Below are positions 15,863 to 24,304 of a stretch of DNA of 27,403 nucleotides, one piece after another; position 1 is the stretch's first letter; the number at the start of each line of letters is the position of its first letter. Under the pieces are notes generated by a model. The model searched no databases. It was not told the DNA's origin and saw only the letters and a program-made list of their open reading frames with translations. This DNA is from a virus. The stretch lies in IMG/VR virus record IMGVR_UViG_3300022222_000017, positions 1 to 27,403 of that record; one strand, given 5' to 3'. A program made the position numbers and the translations under genes.

Positions 15863-17608
15863 CTAGAGTGCGACTGCGGTTGTGTGGACTTCGATAACCC
15901 GTAATTGCTGAGGGACTGTAGAAGAATCACTGTACCCCGTTGGGTCAACGTCAACAGCTACAAAACCCTCCTCACTAAACCACGCATACCGCCCAATTCT
16001 GCCGAAATCGTCGTTATTGTCACGCCGGATCGTCATGGGCGATCCAATGCCACGCCCGATCGTGTTGGCTCCGAAGGCGTAAGAGGTTCGGGTTAACCGA
16101 GAAACAGCGGCGATCGTTTCGTTTTGCGCTCCGTCAGTACCCGCAGCGCCGCATCCGAAAGCGTTGGTTTCAAACAGATGAAAGTTATTAAACATCCCCA
16201 AGTATCCTGAAGCCCGATCCATTTCCCCGCCGCTGGAAAGGTTCAGGATGTTGGTTACATCTTGAATCTGTTGGGAGTTTGCTGGGGCGTACTTATCTAA
16301 TGAGTTTTTGTACTGCGCCGCTGCCAATGTGTTGATCGCCATTCCGTAGCAGCCATCGGCGTACGTCGGGATCTGGATTGCCCTCATGTAAGCATAAAGA
16401 TTGTTCAGAAAATCATCCGTCATGGTGCCTCCGTCACTGACAGCAAGATCGCCTATAGTTGCAGTCACAGCCCCGTTATCGTTATAAACTACCCGCGATG
16501 TTGGCTCCCATAGTTTGCGAATGATTAGATCCTCAAACTGGTAATAATTCTGGATGAGATTGCGATCGAGGATCGCCATTAGGTTAAGCATTGAGTACGC
16601 TGCAACAAACTCAGGAATGCCGATCGGTGCCGTTGCTGCCGTTTTGCCCATGCCGTATTCTTGAACCATACATTGCACAATGCCAGTCAAAATCGTGCGA
16701 TTAATCAGGCTGGTGGCAACATAAGTGCCCGATCCACTCAACTGATAATCAGCCGGATCGGTAACAGGTGCAAAGAATGCAGCCCGTGGGATATCGATCG
16801 TATCACCGCGCCCTTTGGTGAAGTTGACGGCAACATCGGGGAACTGATGAAAGATAAAGTTAGGTCGGTTGTTTTGTCGCATTACTGCCGACAACTGATC
16901 CAGAAAACCACCAGGCAGATCGGAACGAACTACCGCAGCGTCAAGGCTGACAACCCCATTGCCATTGAATAGCCCGTTAGCTTTTCCCCAAGATTCCAGA
17001 TCCTTAATTACTTGGGGTTTGTTCTGACGAACAAAGCGATCTAGTTCCCGTGTGTCGTATGCAGCAAACTGACTGCCATCCTTAGCCCTCTTAACTAGCT
17101 TGGGAGCGCGATCGATAATGCTCATTATGTCAGCACAGGCTCCGACCGGGCGATCGCCATTCATCGTGGTAGTTAAGCCAGTCGAAGCGGGTGCCGGGTT
17201 GCCAGTCATTCTGTCCAGTCCAAAAGTTTTAATCAGCCCTTGACGCGCCTGCTCTTCTGCCGTCGCCTTAGCCGTTGCCGCTGCTGTTGCCGCTGTTGCC
17301 GTGTCTAGCTGCCCTTGCAATTCTGCTTTTTGAGCGTCTAACTCAGCTTTGTGATCTGCCTTCTGTGAAGCTAAAGCAGCCGCGATCGTGTCTTTGATTT
17401 GCTCCAAGGTAATGCCCACAGGCGCGATCGCTTCAGGTGCCGTTGCTTCAGAGTCTTGAACTCTAACGACTGTAGAGCCGCCCTGTTCGGTAATGGCTTG
17501 GGTGTCTTTGCCTGTCTTGGCTTTGACTAAGGCTTGAAGGCGATCGCCCTCTGTCATTGTTTGAACGTCTAAAACTTTGTGCTGAGGCTTGGGTTGCAGT
17601 GCGGTCAT
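15863..17608 (-). CDS. Major capsid protein with N-terminal scaffold-like region
   Basis: 581 residues. Residues 1-130 are polar and helical, with a coiled coil around 75-125 (HKAELDAQKAELQGQLDTA followed by an Ala/Thr-rich helix), as in HK97-fold capsid genes that carry their scaffold (delta domain) as an N-terminal extension removed by the maturation protease. The body has capsid-like features: AAFFAPVTDPADYQ, a long region of helices and strands, and a final strand with FSEEGFVAVDVDPTG. It is the first gene after a strong terminator and has its own -10 box, consistent with high late expression. The 750-bp gene just upstream is the protease candidate, which fits the head maturation pathway. 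Confidence 0.82.
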   Translation of the reverse strand: MTALQPKPQHKVLDVQTMTEGDRLQALVKAKTGKDTQAITEQGGSTVVRVQDSEATAPEAIAPVGITLEQIKDTIAAALASQKADHKAELDAQKAELQGQLDTATAATAAATAKATAEEQARQGLIKTFGLDRMTGNPAPASTGLTTTMNGDRPVGACADIMSIIDRAPKLVKRAKDGSQFAAYDTRELDRFVRQNKPQVIKDLESWGKANGLFNGNGVVSLDAAVVRSDLPGGFLDQLSAVMRQNNRPNFIFHQFPDVAVNFTKGRGDTIDIPRAAFFAPVTDPADYQLSGSGTYVATSLINRTILTGIVQCMVQEYGMGKTAATAPIGIPEFVAAYSMLNLMAILDRNLIQNYYQFEDLIIRKLWEPTSRVVYNDNGAVTATIGDLAVSDGGTMTDDFLNNLYAYMRAIQIPTYADGCYGMAINTLAAAQYKNSLDKYAPANSQQIQDVTNILNLSSGGEMDRASGYLGMFNNFHLFETNAFGCGAAGTDGAQNETIAAVSRLTRTSYAFGANTIGRGIGSPMTIRRDNNDDFGRIGRYAWFSEEGFVAVDVDPTGYSDSSTVPQQLRVIEVHTTAVAL

Positions 17609-17657
17609 GCGGCTTCCGAGTTAATGAACAATACGGATATATATTACCCGCGCAGTC

Positions 17658-17663
17658 ATTATA
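17658..17663 (-). promoter_or_regulatory. -10 box for the capsid operon
   Basis: A perfect TATAAT on the minus strand lies about 50 bp before the capsid ATG and downstream of the terminator. No good -35 hexamer was seen, so a phage activator is likely. The stretch 17609-17954 holds only this, the terminator, a GATAC-CA-GTATC palindrome (17882-17893) and one 11-mer copy. Confidence 0.5.
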
Positions 17664-17707
17664 GGCTTCATGCCCTACCGCTGGCGCATTTTGAGCCTAG
17701 AGCCTAC

Positions 17708-17742
17708 AAAAAAGCCGATCGCTACACGCGATCGGCTTTTTT
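17708..17742. terminator. Strong bidirectional terminator
   Basis: Perfect 15-bp arms (AAAAAAGCCGATCGC at 17708-17722 and its complement at 17728-17742) enclose a 5-base loop, with A and T runs on both sides. It ends the packaging operon after the protease candidate and isolates the capsid gene. Confidence 0.9.
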
Positions 17743-17941
17743 GTGAGTTTTAACTATGCGCTCGGTGTTCAAACCTTTGATGGCAACTGCATAACAAGCG
17801 GCAAACCTTGACTCCCTTTCAGTTTGCAAAGCACGAAAACAGTGACCAACTCGAAAGATAGGTGTATTCAGGGGAGCGCTTCGATACCAGTATCATATCA
17901 CTTTGATCTGGAAATTCCGTGCCCGCAGTCAAAAGCGATCG

Positions 17942-17952
17942 CCCCATAGAAC
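17942..17952 (-). repeat. Iterated 11-mer GTTCTATGGGG
   Basis: Exact copy on the minus strand, 2 bp after the stop of the protease candidate and fused to a HIP1 octamer. Confidence 0.85.
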
Positions 17953-17954
17953 AA

Positions 17955-18704
17955 TCAACCCCTCAGAACCTCAGCACCGGGTAGGTTGCCGCTAACTACT
18001 AGCGATACTTCTATCCCTGTATGGAACCCTTGCCTCACGTAATAAGGCGCAAAGTTCATATCTGGGTCATTGCCATAAAGATGCAAAAGCATGGGGTGGG
18101 GTGGAATGTGTGGGCAGTTGGCATCCTCAAAACTTAGCTCACACAATGGACACCCATACTCCCCTGAAGTCAGCCCCCCCGTACTAATTCCCCGCGCTCT
18201 GGATTGCGCGATCGCATCTACAGCAGCGCTTTCAATAGGAAAAGCCGCCATGATAATCAACCCTATAAACCCGTCCTTTGCCACAATTTGACGGTTGATA
18301 TCAAAGAAGTCGGCAGCATTAAGGATATGAGTAGGGGCATCCATCGATCGCAATAGGAAGGCATCGTAAATCAGCCCTATAGAATCTTGAACGTCGTCCC
18401 AATTGTGATTCAGTTGCGCTGGCTTGCCAGGGAATTGCCGTGCCATTGCTTCAAGGCTATCGGTATCCCACACGCCGTTAGAATAGCTCATCAGGTTATG
18501 CGATGCCATGATGGGCACTGATACAAAGCGATCGGCGGTGTAGTTTATGCCCTTTGGTGCATGAGCCTGAACCTTTGCCAGTTGATCAGCGTTCGGGGTT
18601 CCCATGCCGGGAACTTGAGCGATCGCCTGTGCATAGCTAAGGCGTGTGAATGTAGCGTTGGTAAATACCATCTGTTCTATGGGGCGAATGGGAAGCGATT
18701 TCAT
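17955..18704 (-). CDS. Prohead maturation protease candidate with a Cys/His cluster
   Basis: 249 residues. Features fitting a capsid-maturation serine protease are His100 in AQLNHNWDDVQDSIGLIYDA, Ser174 in RARGISTGG, and a late strand GIEVSLVVSG that resembles the E-V-S-L-V strand common near the end of such proteases. Between them is an unusual metal-site candidate: Cys185 and Cys188 (CPLC) with Cys197 and His199 (CPH). It precedes the capsid gene, where these proteases are usually found, and the capsid has a removable-looking N-terminal region. A start-proximal copy of the 11-mer is read as Arg-Pro-Ile-Glu-Gln. The protease call is inference from motifs and position. Confidence 0.55.
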   Translation of the reverse strand: MKSLPIRPIEQMVFTNATFTRLSYAQAIAQVPGMGTPNADQLAKVQAHAPKGINYTADRFVSVPIMASHNLMSYSNGVWDTDSLEAMARQFPGKPAQLNHNWDDVQDSIGLIYDAFLLRSMDAPTHILNAADFFDINRQIVAKDGFIGLIIMAAFPIESAAVDAIAQSRARGISTGGLTSGEYGCPLCELSFEDANCPHIPPHPMLLHLYGNDPDMNFAPYYVRQGFHTGIEVSLVVSGNLPGAEVLRG

Positions 18705-18716
18705 ACCAGAATACCC

Positions 18717-19616
18717 TTAACTGAAAAATGCCAATTGTTCCAACCGTGCCAGCTTACCCAAGTCTGACCTAATGCCACTAGAACGATCGCACACCCAAAG
18801 CACTTCAGTACGAGCGCGATCGCCCATCTCTTCCTCTGTCCTCATCTTGCCTCTGTCCACCCCGACCCGACCCTTACCACTGGCAGTACAAAGCGTAGAC
18901 ACTTCGATTCTTTGCTGCGCTGATTGGGGTTCTATCGCTTGTGGGTAGCAACTGAGGACGTAAGACGATTTGCAATTATCCAGGGCATCACAAAGGTTTT
19001 CCCAGTCGTCGGTAGTGTAGCCAGCATAATGCCCTTGGTTTGTGCTGATATATGGCGGATCGACAAAATAAAGTGTATGGGCTGAATTCCAGCGCTCTAT
19101 ACATCGCAAGGCATCCTCACTGGAAATATGAACATCTGCCAATCTATCAAGGGCAGCTTCGAGCGATCGCTTTTTGTTGTTCCAGAGGGCGGCTGAGTTC
19201 TTACCAATAACGCTACTACCCCACCCTGCAAGAAGTTTATTCGCAAAACTCATCTGCACTTGCACATAGAGCGCCCATGCAATCGTTAGATCGTCATGCT
19301 CCACAGAAGCCTTGAGGATGTCCTTTGCCTTGCTGTAGTCGCTTTGACTGTACAGAGTTGCATCAATCAACCGCAGCAAATCATCCTTCTGTAACTTGGC
19401 AACACGGTAAAAAGTGATCACCCAATCATTTGTATCATTGATGATTTCTCGATAGTCGTCATTATTACCCACCGATCGCCTTCCCTTGGCAAACAGCACA
19501 GCAGCCCCACCGCAAAACGGTTCACAGAAAACCGTATGAGGGATTTCGTTGAGCAAAGGGATAATGTGTTGGGTCAACTTTTGTTTGCCACCGTAATACG
19601 AAAAGGCGCTTTTCAT
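18717..19616 (-). CDS. D12-class DNA N6-adenine methyltransferase
   Basis: 299 residues. The family motifs are clear: FSYYGGKQKL (residues 5-14), the AdoMet loop CEPFCGGAAVLF (31-42), an NDTND segment (60-64) and the catalytic DPPY (186-189), in the order of alpha-group (Dam-like) enzymes. It transfers a methyl group from S-adenosylmethionine to N6 of adenine. Specificity cannot be read directly; GATC is plausible because HIP1 (GCGATCGC) fills the window and contains it. It overlaps the minor head gene by 4 bp (ATGA) and sits 12 bp before the protease gene, an odd place for a methylase inside a head operon. The role is probably protection from host restriction or regulation. Confidence 0.93.
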   Translation of the reverse strand: MKSAFSYYGGKQKLTQHIIPLLNEIPHTVFCEPFCGGAAVLFAKGRRSVGNNDDYREIINDTNDWVITFYRVAKLQKDDLLRLIDATLYSQSDYSKAKDILKASVEHDDLTIAWALYVQVQMSFANKLLAGWGSSVIGKNSAALWNNKKRSLEAALDRLADVHISSEDALRCIERWNSAHTLYFVDPPYISTNQGHYAGYTTDDWENLCDALDNCKSSYVLSCYPQAIEPQSAQQRIEVSTLCTASGKGRVGVDRGKMRTEEEMGDRARTEVLWVCDRSSGIRSDLGKLARLEQLAFFS

Positions 19617-20320
19617 TGTTTCAAAGTAGTGGTTAATCCTTGCCTCAAGCCATGATCAGTCCATCCCCACGATCGCAGCATTGAATCGGTAGGCTTAGTC
19701 AGTTCTTTGCTAAAACTTTTAGAGCAACGGCAACGCGATCGGCATCGACAGCGATCGCCTGGATTCGGCAGCGTACCCAACGGCATCCACCCTTGACCCT
19801 GGTATCGGATGCAGTCGGCACAGGATTCAGATGAATGGAGCGATCGCTTTTCCCAAATGTAGCCAGCCGCTCTATGCCCTTCTAATGCCCCAAGTTCCCG
19901 ACTGCCGTGCAATGCATCCGCATACATTGACAGGCGCGATCGGATTTGATCGGGTGATAACTTACCTTGCAGGATCTCTTGAGAGAAGTTCCGAAGGTAT
20001 TGGTACTCCTTCTTAAGCTCCGCGCCCATGATGCCATAATCACGCTGGGTCAACTGCTTAACGCCGCCCTTGCCTAGTGCGTAGCTGTTTATGTGTGCTT
20101 CCTTCAGTTGCGTTGCTACAGCCCTCTCAAAGGTCGAAACATTGATCGCCTTACTCAGCAGCAAATCGGCTAGGTCGCTTATCTTATCTTTGCTTCGACC
20201 AATGTACTTTTCTGTCAGTGCTTCAACCTGTGCTTTGCTGGCAAACTGCCCAGCGCTGGGCCCAGATGTAAATCGGTAACGTTGGCTTGTGGCATTCCAT
20301 GAGAACTCGTTAACTGGCAT
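19613..20320 (-). CDS. Minor head protein, Mu F / SPP1 gp7 family
   Basis: 235 residues. The helical N-terminal two thirds include RLSMYADALHGSRELGALEGHR. The family signature follows: WEKRSLHSSESCADCIRYQG with Cys167 and Cys170, then LPNPGDRCRCRSRCRC with Cys191 and Cys193, a zinc-binding arrangement seen in head morphogenesis proteins. Members bind the portal and help load or eject DNA. Two further Cys (197, 199) extend the cluster beyond the usual four. It is located two short genes after the portal and overlaps the methyltransferase start by 4 bp and the two-TM gene by 11 bp. Confidence 0.82.
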   Translation of the reverse strand: MPVNEFSWNATSQRYRFTSGPSAGQFASKAQVEALTEKYIGRSKDKISDLADLLLSKAINVSTFERAVATQLKEAHINSYALGKGGVKQLTQRDYGIMGAELKKEYQYLRNFSQEILQGKLSPDQIRSRLSMYADALHGSRELGALEGHRAAGYIWEKRSLHSSESCADCIRYQGQGWMPLGTLPNPGDRCRCRSRCRCSKSFSKELTKPTDSMLRSWGWTDHGLRQGLTTTLKQ

Positions 20321-20501
20321 CGGCTTTTATCCACACAAAAGAGACGAAAAGAAGCAAGCCCATGAGCAGCCCCGCGATGTACCAAGGTAAGGCGCGATCG
20401 TCTCCCATCTGTGCCGCCCAAGCAAATAGAACGGCAAACACAACGATCGCCATACGAGCCAATAGAACTAGGGTTTTGAACAGCAGATCATCAAGTCTCA
20501 T
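20310..20501 (-). CDS. Small two-TM membrane protein, holin candidate
   Basis: 63 residues. Two hydrophobic segments (about residues 11-29, LVLLARMAIVVFAVLFAWA, and 40-57, WYIAGLLMGLLLFVSFVW) are joined by a charged turn (QMGDDRALP), with a short charged N-terminus (MRLDDLLFK) and a Lys/Asp tail. This is the topology of class II holins, but no lysin is found in the window and the gene sits inside the head operon. It overlaps its neighbours by 11 bp on both sides. Alternatively it may be a membrane moron. Confidence 0.7.
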   Translation of the reverse strand: MRLDDLLFKTLVLLARMAIVVFAVLFAWAAQMGDDRALPWYIAGLLMGLLLFVSFVWIKADAS

Positions 20502-20658
20502 TGTCTGCTCTCAGAATGCCCTCAAACTTTGGATCGGGTGGATCACCTTCCCACGCATCTACAGCCCCTAAAACATCGTCGTCTGTAATAGTGGCGATCG
20601 CTATCAATTCAGCTAGGGGTGTCAGTGTCTCAGGATCAGGGGTGAATTTTTCAGCCAT
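20491..20658 (-). CDS. Small acidic protein, unknown
   Basis: 55 residues from the ATG at 20658, which overlaps the portal stop as ATGGCTGA (8 bp). An upstream Met at 20676 lies inside the portal gene and is less likely. The protein is acidic (ITDDDVLGAVDAWEGDPPDP) with Leu/Ala helices (LTPLAELIAIATI). It is tightly coupled to both portal and two-TM gene, so it is probably translated. No function is recognised. Confidence 0.6.
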   Translation of the reverse strand: MAEKFTPDPETLTPLAELIAIATITDDDVLGAVDAWEGDPPDPKFEGILRADNET

Positions 20659-21931
20659 GATTGCGCCCATTCCCATTCAAATTCAAGATAGGCAAGCGAT
20701 CGCCCGTCTCATCCTTCTCTGTGTCAGTGATACCAGGCGCGTTACTCTCAGCTAATGCCGTGTCCTTACCCTCGAATACATTGACAGCAATCTTAGGATA
20801 GGTGAGCTTTAACCGCCCTCGCCATCTCTCTTCAGGGATGCCCAGCAAGGCGAACTGAGTATAGAGCATTTGAACAATGCCCTCAGTTACACAACCTCTA
20901 ATGCTGTTGATATGACGGGCAAACTCTAAGGCGGGTTGACCTGATATCTCTTTCGCTCCCAATGATGGCAAACCCAAAAGATAGGGAGGAACGCCGCTCA
21001 ACATGATTAGGCGCGATCGCCACAGACTGACGCTGTCAGCCATCGCTTTCAAATCTGGGTTACTGCTGAGACGTTGCACCATGCCAGAGGGAAGCATGAA
21101 GTAGTCAGTAATAATCCCATCGGTGCGCTTCCTTTCCTGATCGTCTTTGTACGCCTCAAGGTAGGCTTCGTCAGCGTCTTCAGGCATGATATGCAAGTCA
21201 GCCGCGATCGAACTTTCAGAAGCGAACAATAGAGCCTCTGTTGCCCTCTTCAGTCGTCCCCAATCTTCTAACCCTTCGTTGTAAAGCGATCGCCCATACA
21301 AATTCTTGCGACGATAGCGCCAGTGGATAATCTTGGCAGGTGGGAAACTCACAGCGGGGTTCTCTTCATAGAGCCGCCGCCGTTGATCGAAGCGTTGCAG
21401 TTCGCCTTGCACTTCGACCCTAAACATTTCCCAAGTGGGCAAAAACATCAGCCCATTAATTTGATTCGCTCTTTCATCGATTGAGATTTCTGCAAAGCAA
21501 TCGCCATAGCTGAGGATGCGTTCGGTTGCCATCATGAGGGAACTGAGGGGTAAGACACGGGCGATCGCAGCCATCCCAATCTCATAGACCATTGCATCTA
21601 AGGGCGTGCCATCGTTGCAAGTATCCGACAGGGTAACGCCCTGGTCATCCCCATCAGCACTAGAGAATGCTGAGGACACTAGCACTTGGGTAGCCTTCGC
21701 AGCTTCAGGGCAATACTCCGTTAGCTCCAATAGTTCCCGCGCCTTTTCGCAGTCTCTAACGGGATGCTCACTTATCTCTAGGTCGAAGTTTCGCCCTCTG
21801 ACTGTGACATGATCCTGCCGCTGGAATTGCGCGGCGGCTAGAGGGCGTTGAGAACCTTGAAAGAGCAACTTAAAAGCGCCTGTGATTCTAGCCCACAGGT
21901 TTTCTACTTTACGGCTTGGCTTGGTTTGCAT
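20651..21931 (-). CDS. Portal protein
   Basis: 426 residues. Portal-like features include an N-terminal helix with a basic stretch (ENLWARITGAFKLLFQ), AKATQVLVSSAF, the segment FPPAKIIHWRYRRKNLYGRSLYNE (P-x-x-K-I-I-H and Y-G-x-S-x-x; split here as FPPAKIIHWRY and RKNLYGRSLY), a stem region with DGIITDYFMLPSGM, and LIMLSGVPPYLLGLPS before the wing/crown helices. It forms the dodecameric ring at the packaging vertex and docks TerL. Placement after TerL and before the minor head protein is canonical. The C-terminus is short (NLNGNGRNHG). Confidence 0.85.
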   Translation of the reverse strand: MQTKPSRKVENLWARITGAFKLLFQGSQRPLAAAQFQRQDHVTVRGRNFDLEISEHPVRDCEKARELLELTEYCPEAAKATQVLVSSAFSSADGDDQGVTLSDTCNDGTPLDAMVYEIGMAAIARVLPLSSLMMATERILSYGDCFAEISIDERANQINGLMFLPTWEMFRVEVQGELQRFDQRRRLYEENPAVSFPPAKIIHWRYRRKNLYGRSLYNEGLEDWGRLKRATEALLFASESSIAADLHIMPEDADEAYLEAYKDDQERKRTDGIITDYFMLPSGMVQRLSSNPDLKAMADSVSLWRSRLIMLSGVPPYLLGLPSLGAKEISGQPALEFARHINSIRGCVTEGIVQMLYTQFALLGIPEERWRGRLKLTYPKIAVNVFEGKDTALAESNAPGITDTEKDETGDRLPILNLNGNGRNHG

Positions 21932-21991
21932 GATGATGGTTTGAGATTACCTGAATTTTACCCGTCGCTCAAAACTAAGATCTAAAATTCT

Positions 21992-22264
21992 ATGACTCAG
22001 TACAGAATTGCAACGAATGGCGATCGCTATCGCATTGAAAAGAGAGGGTTCCTAGGACGTTGGGAAAGAGTCTCATCTGAGAGAGTGCTGTGTCCATCTG
22101 GGTCTGAAGCTATCCTGCCAGCACACTACATGGGTTACATGAGTGAGACAAACAGTTTGTGGGATCATCGAGATCTAAACCAGACACAAGACGTTCTTAG
22201 GCTAGTAATTGAGTTTGATACCTGGACAAAACATCAGAGATCTAGGAAATGGCGATCGCTCTAA
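21992..22264 (+). CDS. Small protein between portal and TerL (moron candidate)
   Basis: 90 residues on the plus strand, against the operon. It starts TQYRIATNGDRYRIEKRGF, is rich in Arg, Trp and Tyr (LGRWERVSSERVL, FDTWTKHQRSRKWRSL), and is basic at both ends. Its stop shares CTAA (22261-22264) with the TerL stop, the same fitting of stop codons as at 6538-6541. The ribosome site is weak. The sequence suggests a small nucleic-acid- or protein-binding cargo gene. No family is recognised. Confidence 0.62.
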   Translation: MTQYRIATNGDRYRIEKRGFLGRWERVSSERVLCPSGSEAILPAHYMGYMSETNSLWDHRDLNQTQDVLRLVIEFDTWTKHQRSRKWRSL

Positions 22265-23817
22265 CGCCGCCTAGTCGAAGCGTGGGAAGTGTACCGCAGT
22301 GGAACAGGGCGTGGGTTGAATAAATAAGCCAACATATCCGCATAGTCAGGCGAACCGATGCCCCGCGATCGCATTTCATCTTTACTCTCTATCAACATCT
22401 TGCCAGTGCTGGCGAACTTACGCTTAGGGCTAGAGATTTGAGCGATCAAAGTGGCGTGGCTAGGAATGCTGATCAACTCATCTAGGGGGTGTTCCGCAAT
22501 CCCATTTACAAAGTCATAAGTCTTTTTGAATCGCTCATGCAAACATCCCCACCATTCAGCACGGGCATTGTAGAACTTTTCCTTGCTCGTTTTGCCCTCA
22601 CCATCCCACTTTCGATCGCTTGGAGAGGATGAGCCGTGCAGTGCTGTAAATCTGAATTCAATATCAGGGATACTCGCCAGCGTTCCTGCTACACCCGCGC
22701 CCACCCCATCCGCATCAAAGAATAAATGAGTTAAGCCATTAGCCCTCATCAGCTCCACTACCTTAAAGCTCGTTTGAGTGGTATCAATGCCCTGCCAGCT
22801 ATCCATAAAGGTAACGTTTGAGCCTTGCCTGATACCAAACACGTTGCTATTTTTCCCAGTAGTCGCTACGTCTAAAGCAGCAATGCGATCGCCCATCGTC
22901 GGCAGTTCTAACCCGATCGCAGCGTCCACCCATTCAGCCGGAATATAGATACCCTCGACTGATGCCCCGTAGTCAATATCTACTTCAGATGCGATCGTCA
23001 CTGGGTCATACTTCACCTTCATTCCCGCATACCAATCGGCATCTTTGCGCGGGTCTTCTTTCCAGTGCATTCTAAAGATCCATTCCTTCGGGTAGTTCAT
23101 CCGCTTCTGATAAAAGAAGTTCATCCCGTTAACCGAGCTAGTGTAGAAAACTACCTCAGTGTTATTTGACAACGCAGCATCTACCTTTTGAGGGCGTTCT
23201 ATAAATGCTGCTTCATCCAAATCGTAGAGCGTCGATCGCCCACCCCGTCCGATATTATCGCCGCCCTCACCTGTGATAGATGAGCCGTTGCTAGGGTTAA
23301 GCAGCTTACAAAAGTTATCGTGCTTACTCCAATCGAAGTCTAGTGGTAGCATCCATTTAGGCAGATACCGCAGCAAGATCCTAATCTTCTCAAAAATACT
23401 ATCTGGGTCACCAATGCGATCAACCAAATCTTCTTTACGACTACCGAACGCGCCCTTGTAGCCGTCCTCATATAGCCAACAGTGAACCTGGGAACAAACG
23501 TTTAACCAACTGATTCCCATATCACGCGATTTTTCGATCAGACCGTTCTCTCCCATAGAACGCCTTTTCGATCGCCACTTCAAATATTCAGCTTGCTTAG
23601 GGAATAGCAGCATTGGCAACATAGAGGGCGATCGCCTGGGGTCGAATGTCCATACCCAATCATTGATCCAAGTGTTGATGTCGTGGCGGCAATGTTCCAT
23701 GACAAGCGCTTGCAACCTCACGTCAGCATTGCAAAGGATTAACCTATCCCAACGCTTCTCTATAACGACGGGATAGTTCGGCTGGTGAGGCTGTGGTGAT
23801 GCGATCGCGCTCTTCAT
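22261..23817 (-). CDS. Terminase large subunit
   Basis: 518 residues. The ATPase has a variant Walker A, EKSRDMGISW (95-104), which lacks the usual G-K, a known variant in some TerL groups (K-S-R-x-M-G-x-S), and a Walker B LYDLDEAAF (197-205). The RNase-H-like nuclease has Asp316 in AALDVATTG, Asp368/370 in HLFFDADGVGAG and Asp491/494 in SPDYADMLAY. It pumps DNA into the prohead through the portal and cuts it. The start at 23817 overlaps the TerS gene by 74 bp, longer than usual; a later GTG start is possible. Confidence 0.93.
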   Translation of the reverse strand: MKSAIASPQPHQPNYPVVIEKRWDRLILCNADVRLQALVMEHCRHDINTWINDWVWTFDPRRSPSMLPMLLFPKQAEYLKWRSKRRSMGENGLIEKSRDMGISWLNVCSQVHCWLYEDGYKGAFGSRKEDLVDRIGDPDSIFEKIRILLRYLPKWMLPLDFDWSKHDNFCKLLNPSNGSSITGEGGDNIGRGGRSTLYDLDEAAFIERPQKVDAALSNNTEVVFYTSSVNGMNFFYQKRMNYPKEWIFRMHWKEDPRKDADWYAGMKVKYDPVTIASEVDIDYGASVEGIYIPAEWVDAAIGLELPTMGDRIAALDVATTGKNSNVFGIRQGSNVTFMDSWQGIDTTQTSFKVVELMRANGLTHLFFDADGVGAGVAGTLASIPDIEFRFTALHGSSSPSDRKWDGEGKTSKEKFYNARAEWWGCLHERFKKTYDFVNGIAEHPLDELISIPSHATLIAQISSPKRKFASTGKMLIESKDEMRSRGIGSPDYADMLAYLFNPRPVPLRYTSHASTRRR

Positions 23818-24238
23818 TAATGCTGCTCTCTTCTATTTCATCAAGGATATGTTTAGGCAGTTCATATCGCATAGATACCATTCTGAGCAATCCTAGGGAC
23901 GCTTGCACCCTTACCCCGCCGCTCTCGTTTGAGTCCTTGGCAATGTTTCGTAGGGTTCGACGTGCTAGGGCATAGTCTGAGATGCCGCCTGACGTGCCAA
24001 TCGGACTGACGTTGGATGGGGGGGGCAAAACCTCGACAGTTGCTCTATGAGACGCTTGAGGTTCCCCCAATCCTTTCTCTAACTGTGGCTCTAAAGCTTT
24101 AACGGCTCGAAACCATGTGTAAATAGTTTTATAAGAAATATCTGGATAGGCGCGGGAAAGTTCAGATGCAGTCTTACCCGATCGCAACTGCTCACAAACC
24201 TCTTCTTTGTATTCCTGCCATTGCGATATACGCGACAT
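23744..24238 (-). CDS. Terminase small subunit
   Basis: 164 residues. An N-terminal helix-turn-helix (about residues 8-45, VCEQLRSGKTASELSRAYPD with a following YKTIYTWF) would bind the packaging site. A Pro-rich linker (LPPPSNVSPIGTSG) leads to a helical part (RRTLRNIAKDSNESG, ASLGLLRMV) that resembles the oligomerisation region of small terminases. It lies directly upstream of TerL and is overlapped by it. AGGAA directly adjoins the ATG, which is unusually close. Identification is by fold pattern and position. Confidence 0.8.
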   Translation of the reverse strand: MSRISQWQEYKEEVCEQLRSGKTASELSRAYPDISYKTIYTWFRAVKALEPQLEKGLGEPQASHRATVEVLPPPSNVSPIGTSGGISDYALARRTLRNIAKDSNESGGVRVQASLGLLRMVSMRYELPKHILDEIEESSINEERDRITTASPAELSRRYREALG

Positions 24239-24277
24239 TTCCTAGGCTTCAGAACTTTCCTAATGTTTCCCAATTTA

Positions 24278-24288
24278 CCCCATAGAAC
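24278..24288 (-). repeat. Iterated 11-mer GTTCTATGGGG
   Basis: Exact copy on the minus strand in the 66-bp gap between the zinc-protein gene and TerS. Confidence 0.85.
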
Positions 24289-24304
24289 AAAGACCGATCG
24301 CCCT

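Noticed and set aside
17819-17947. 42-codon minus-strand frame starting inside an iterated 11-mer, after the protease candidate
   Set aside because: Composition is not convincing and there is no ribosome site; the ATG belongs to the repeated word itself.
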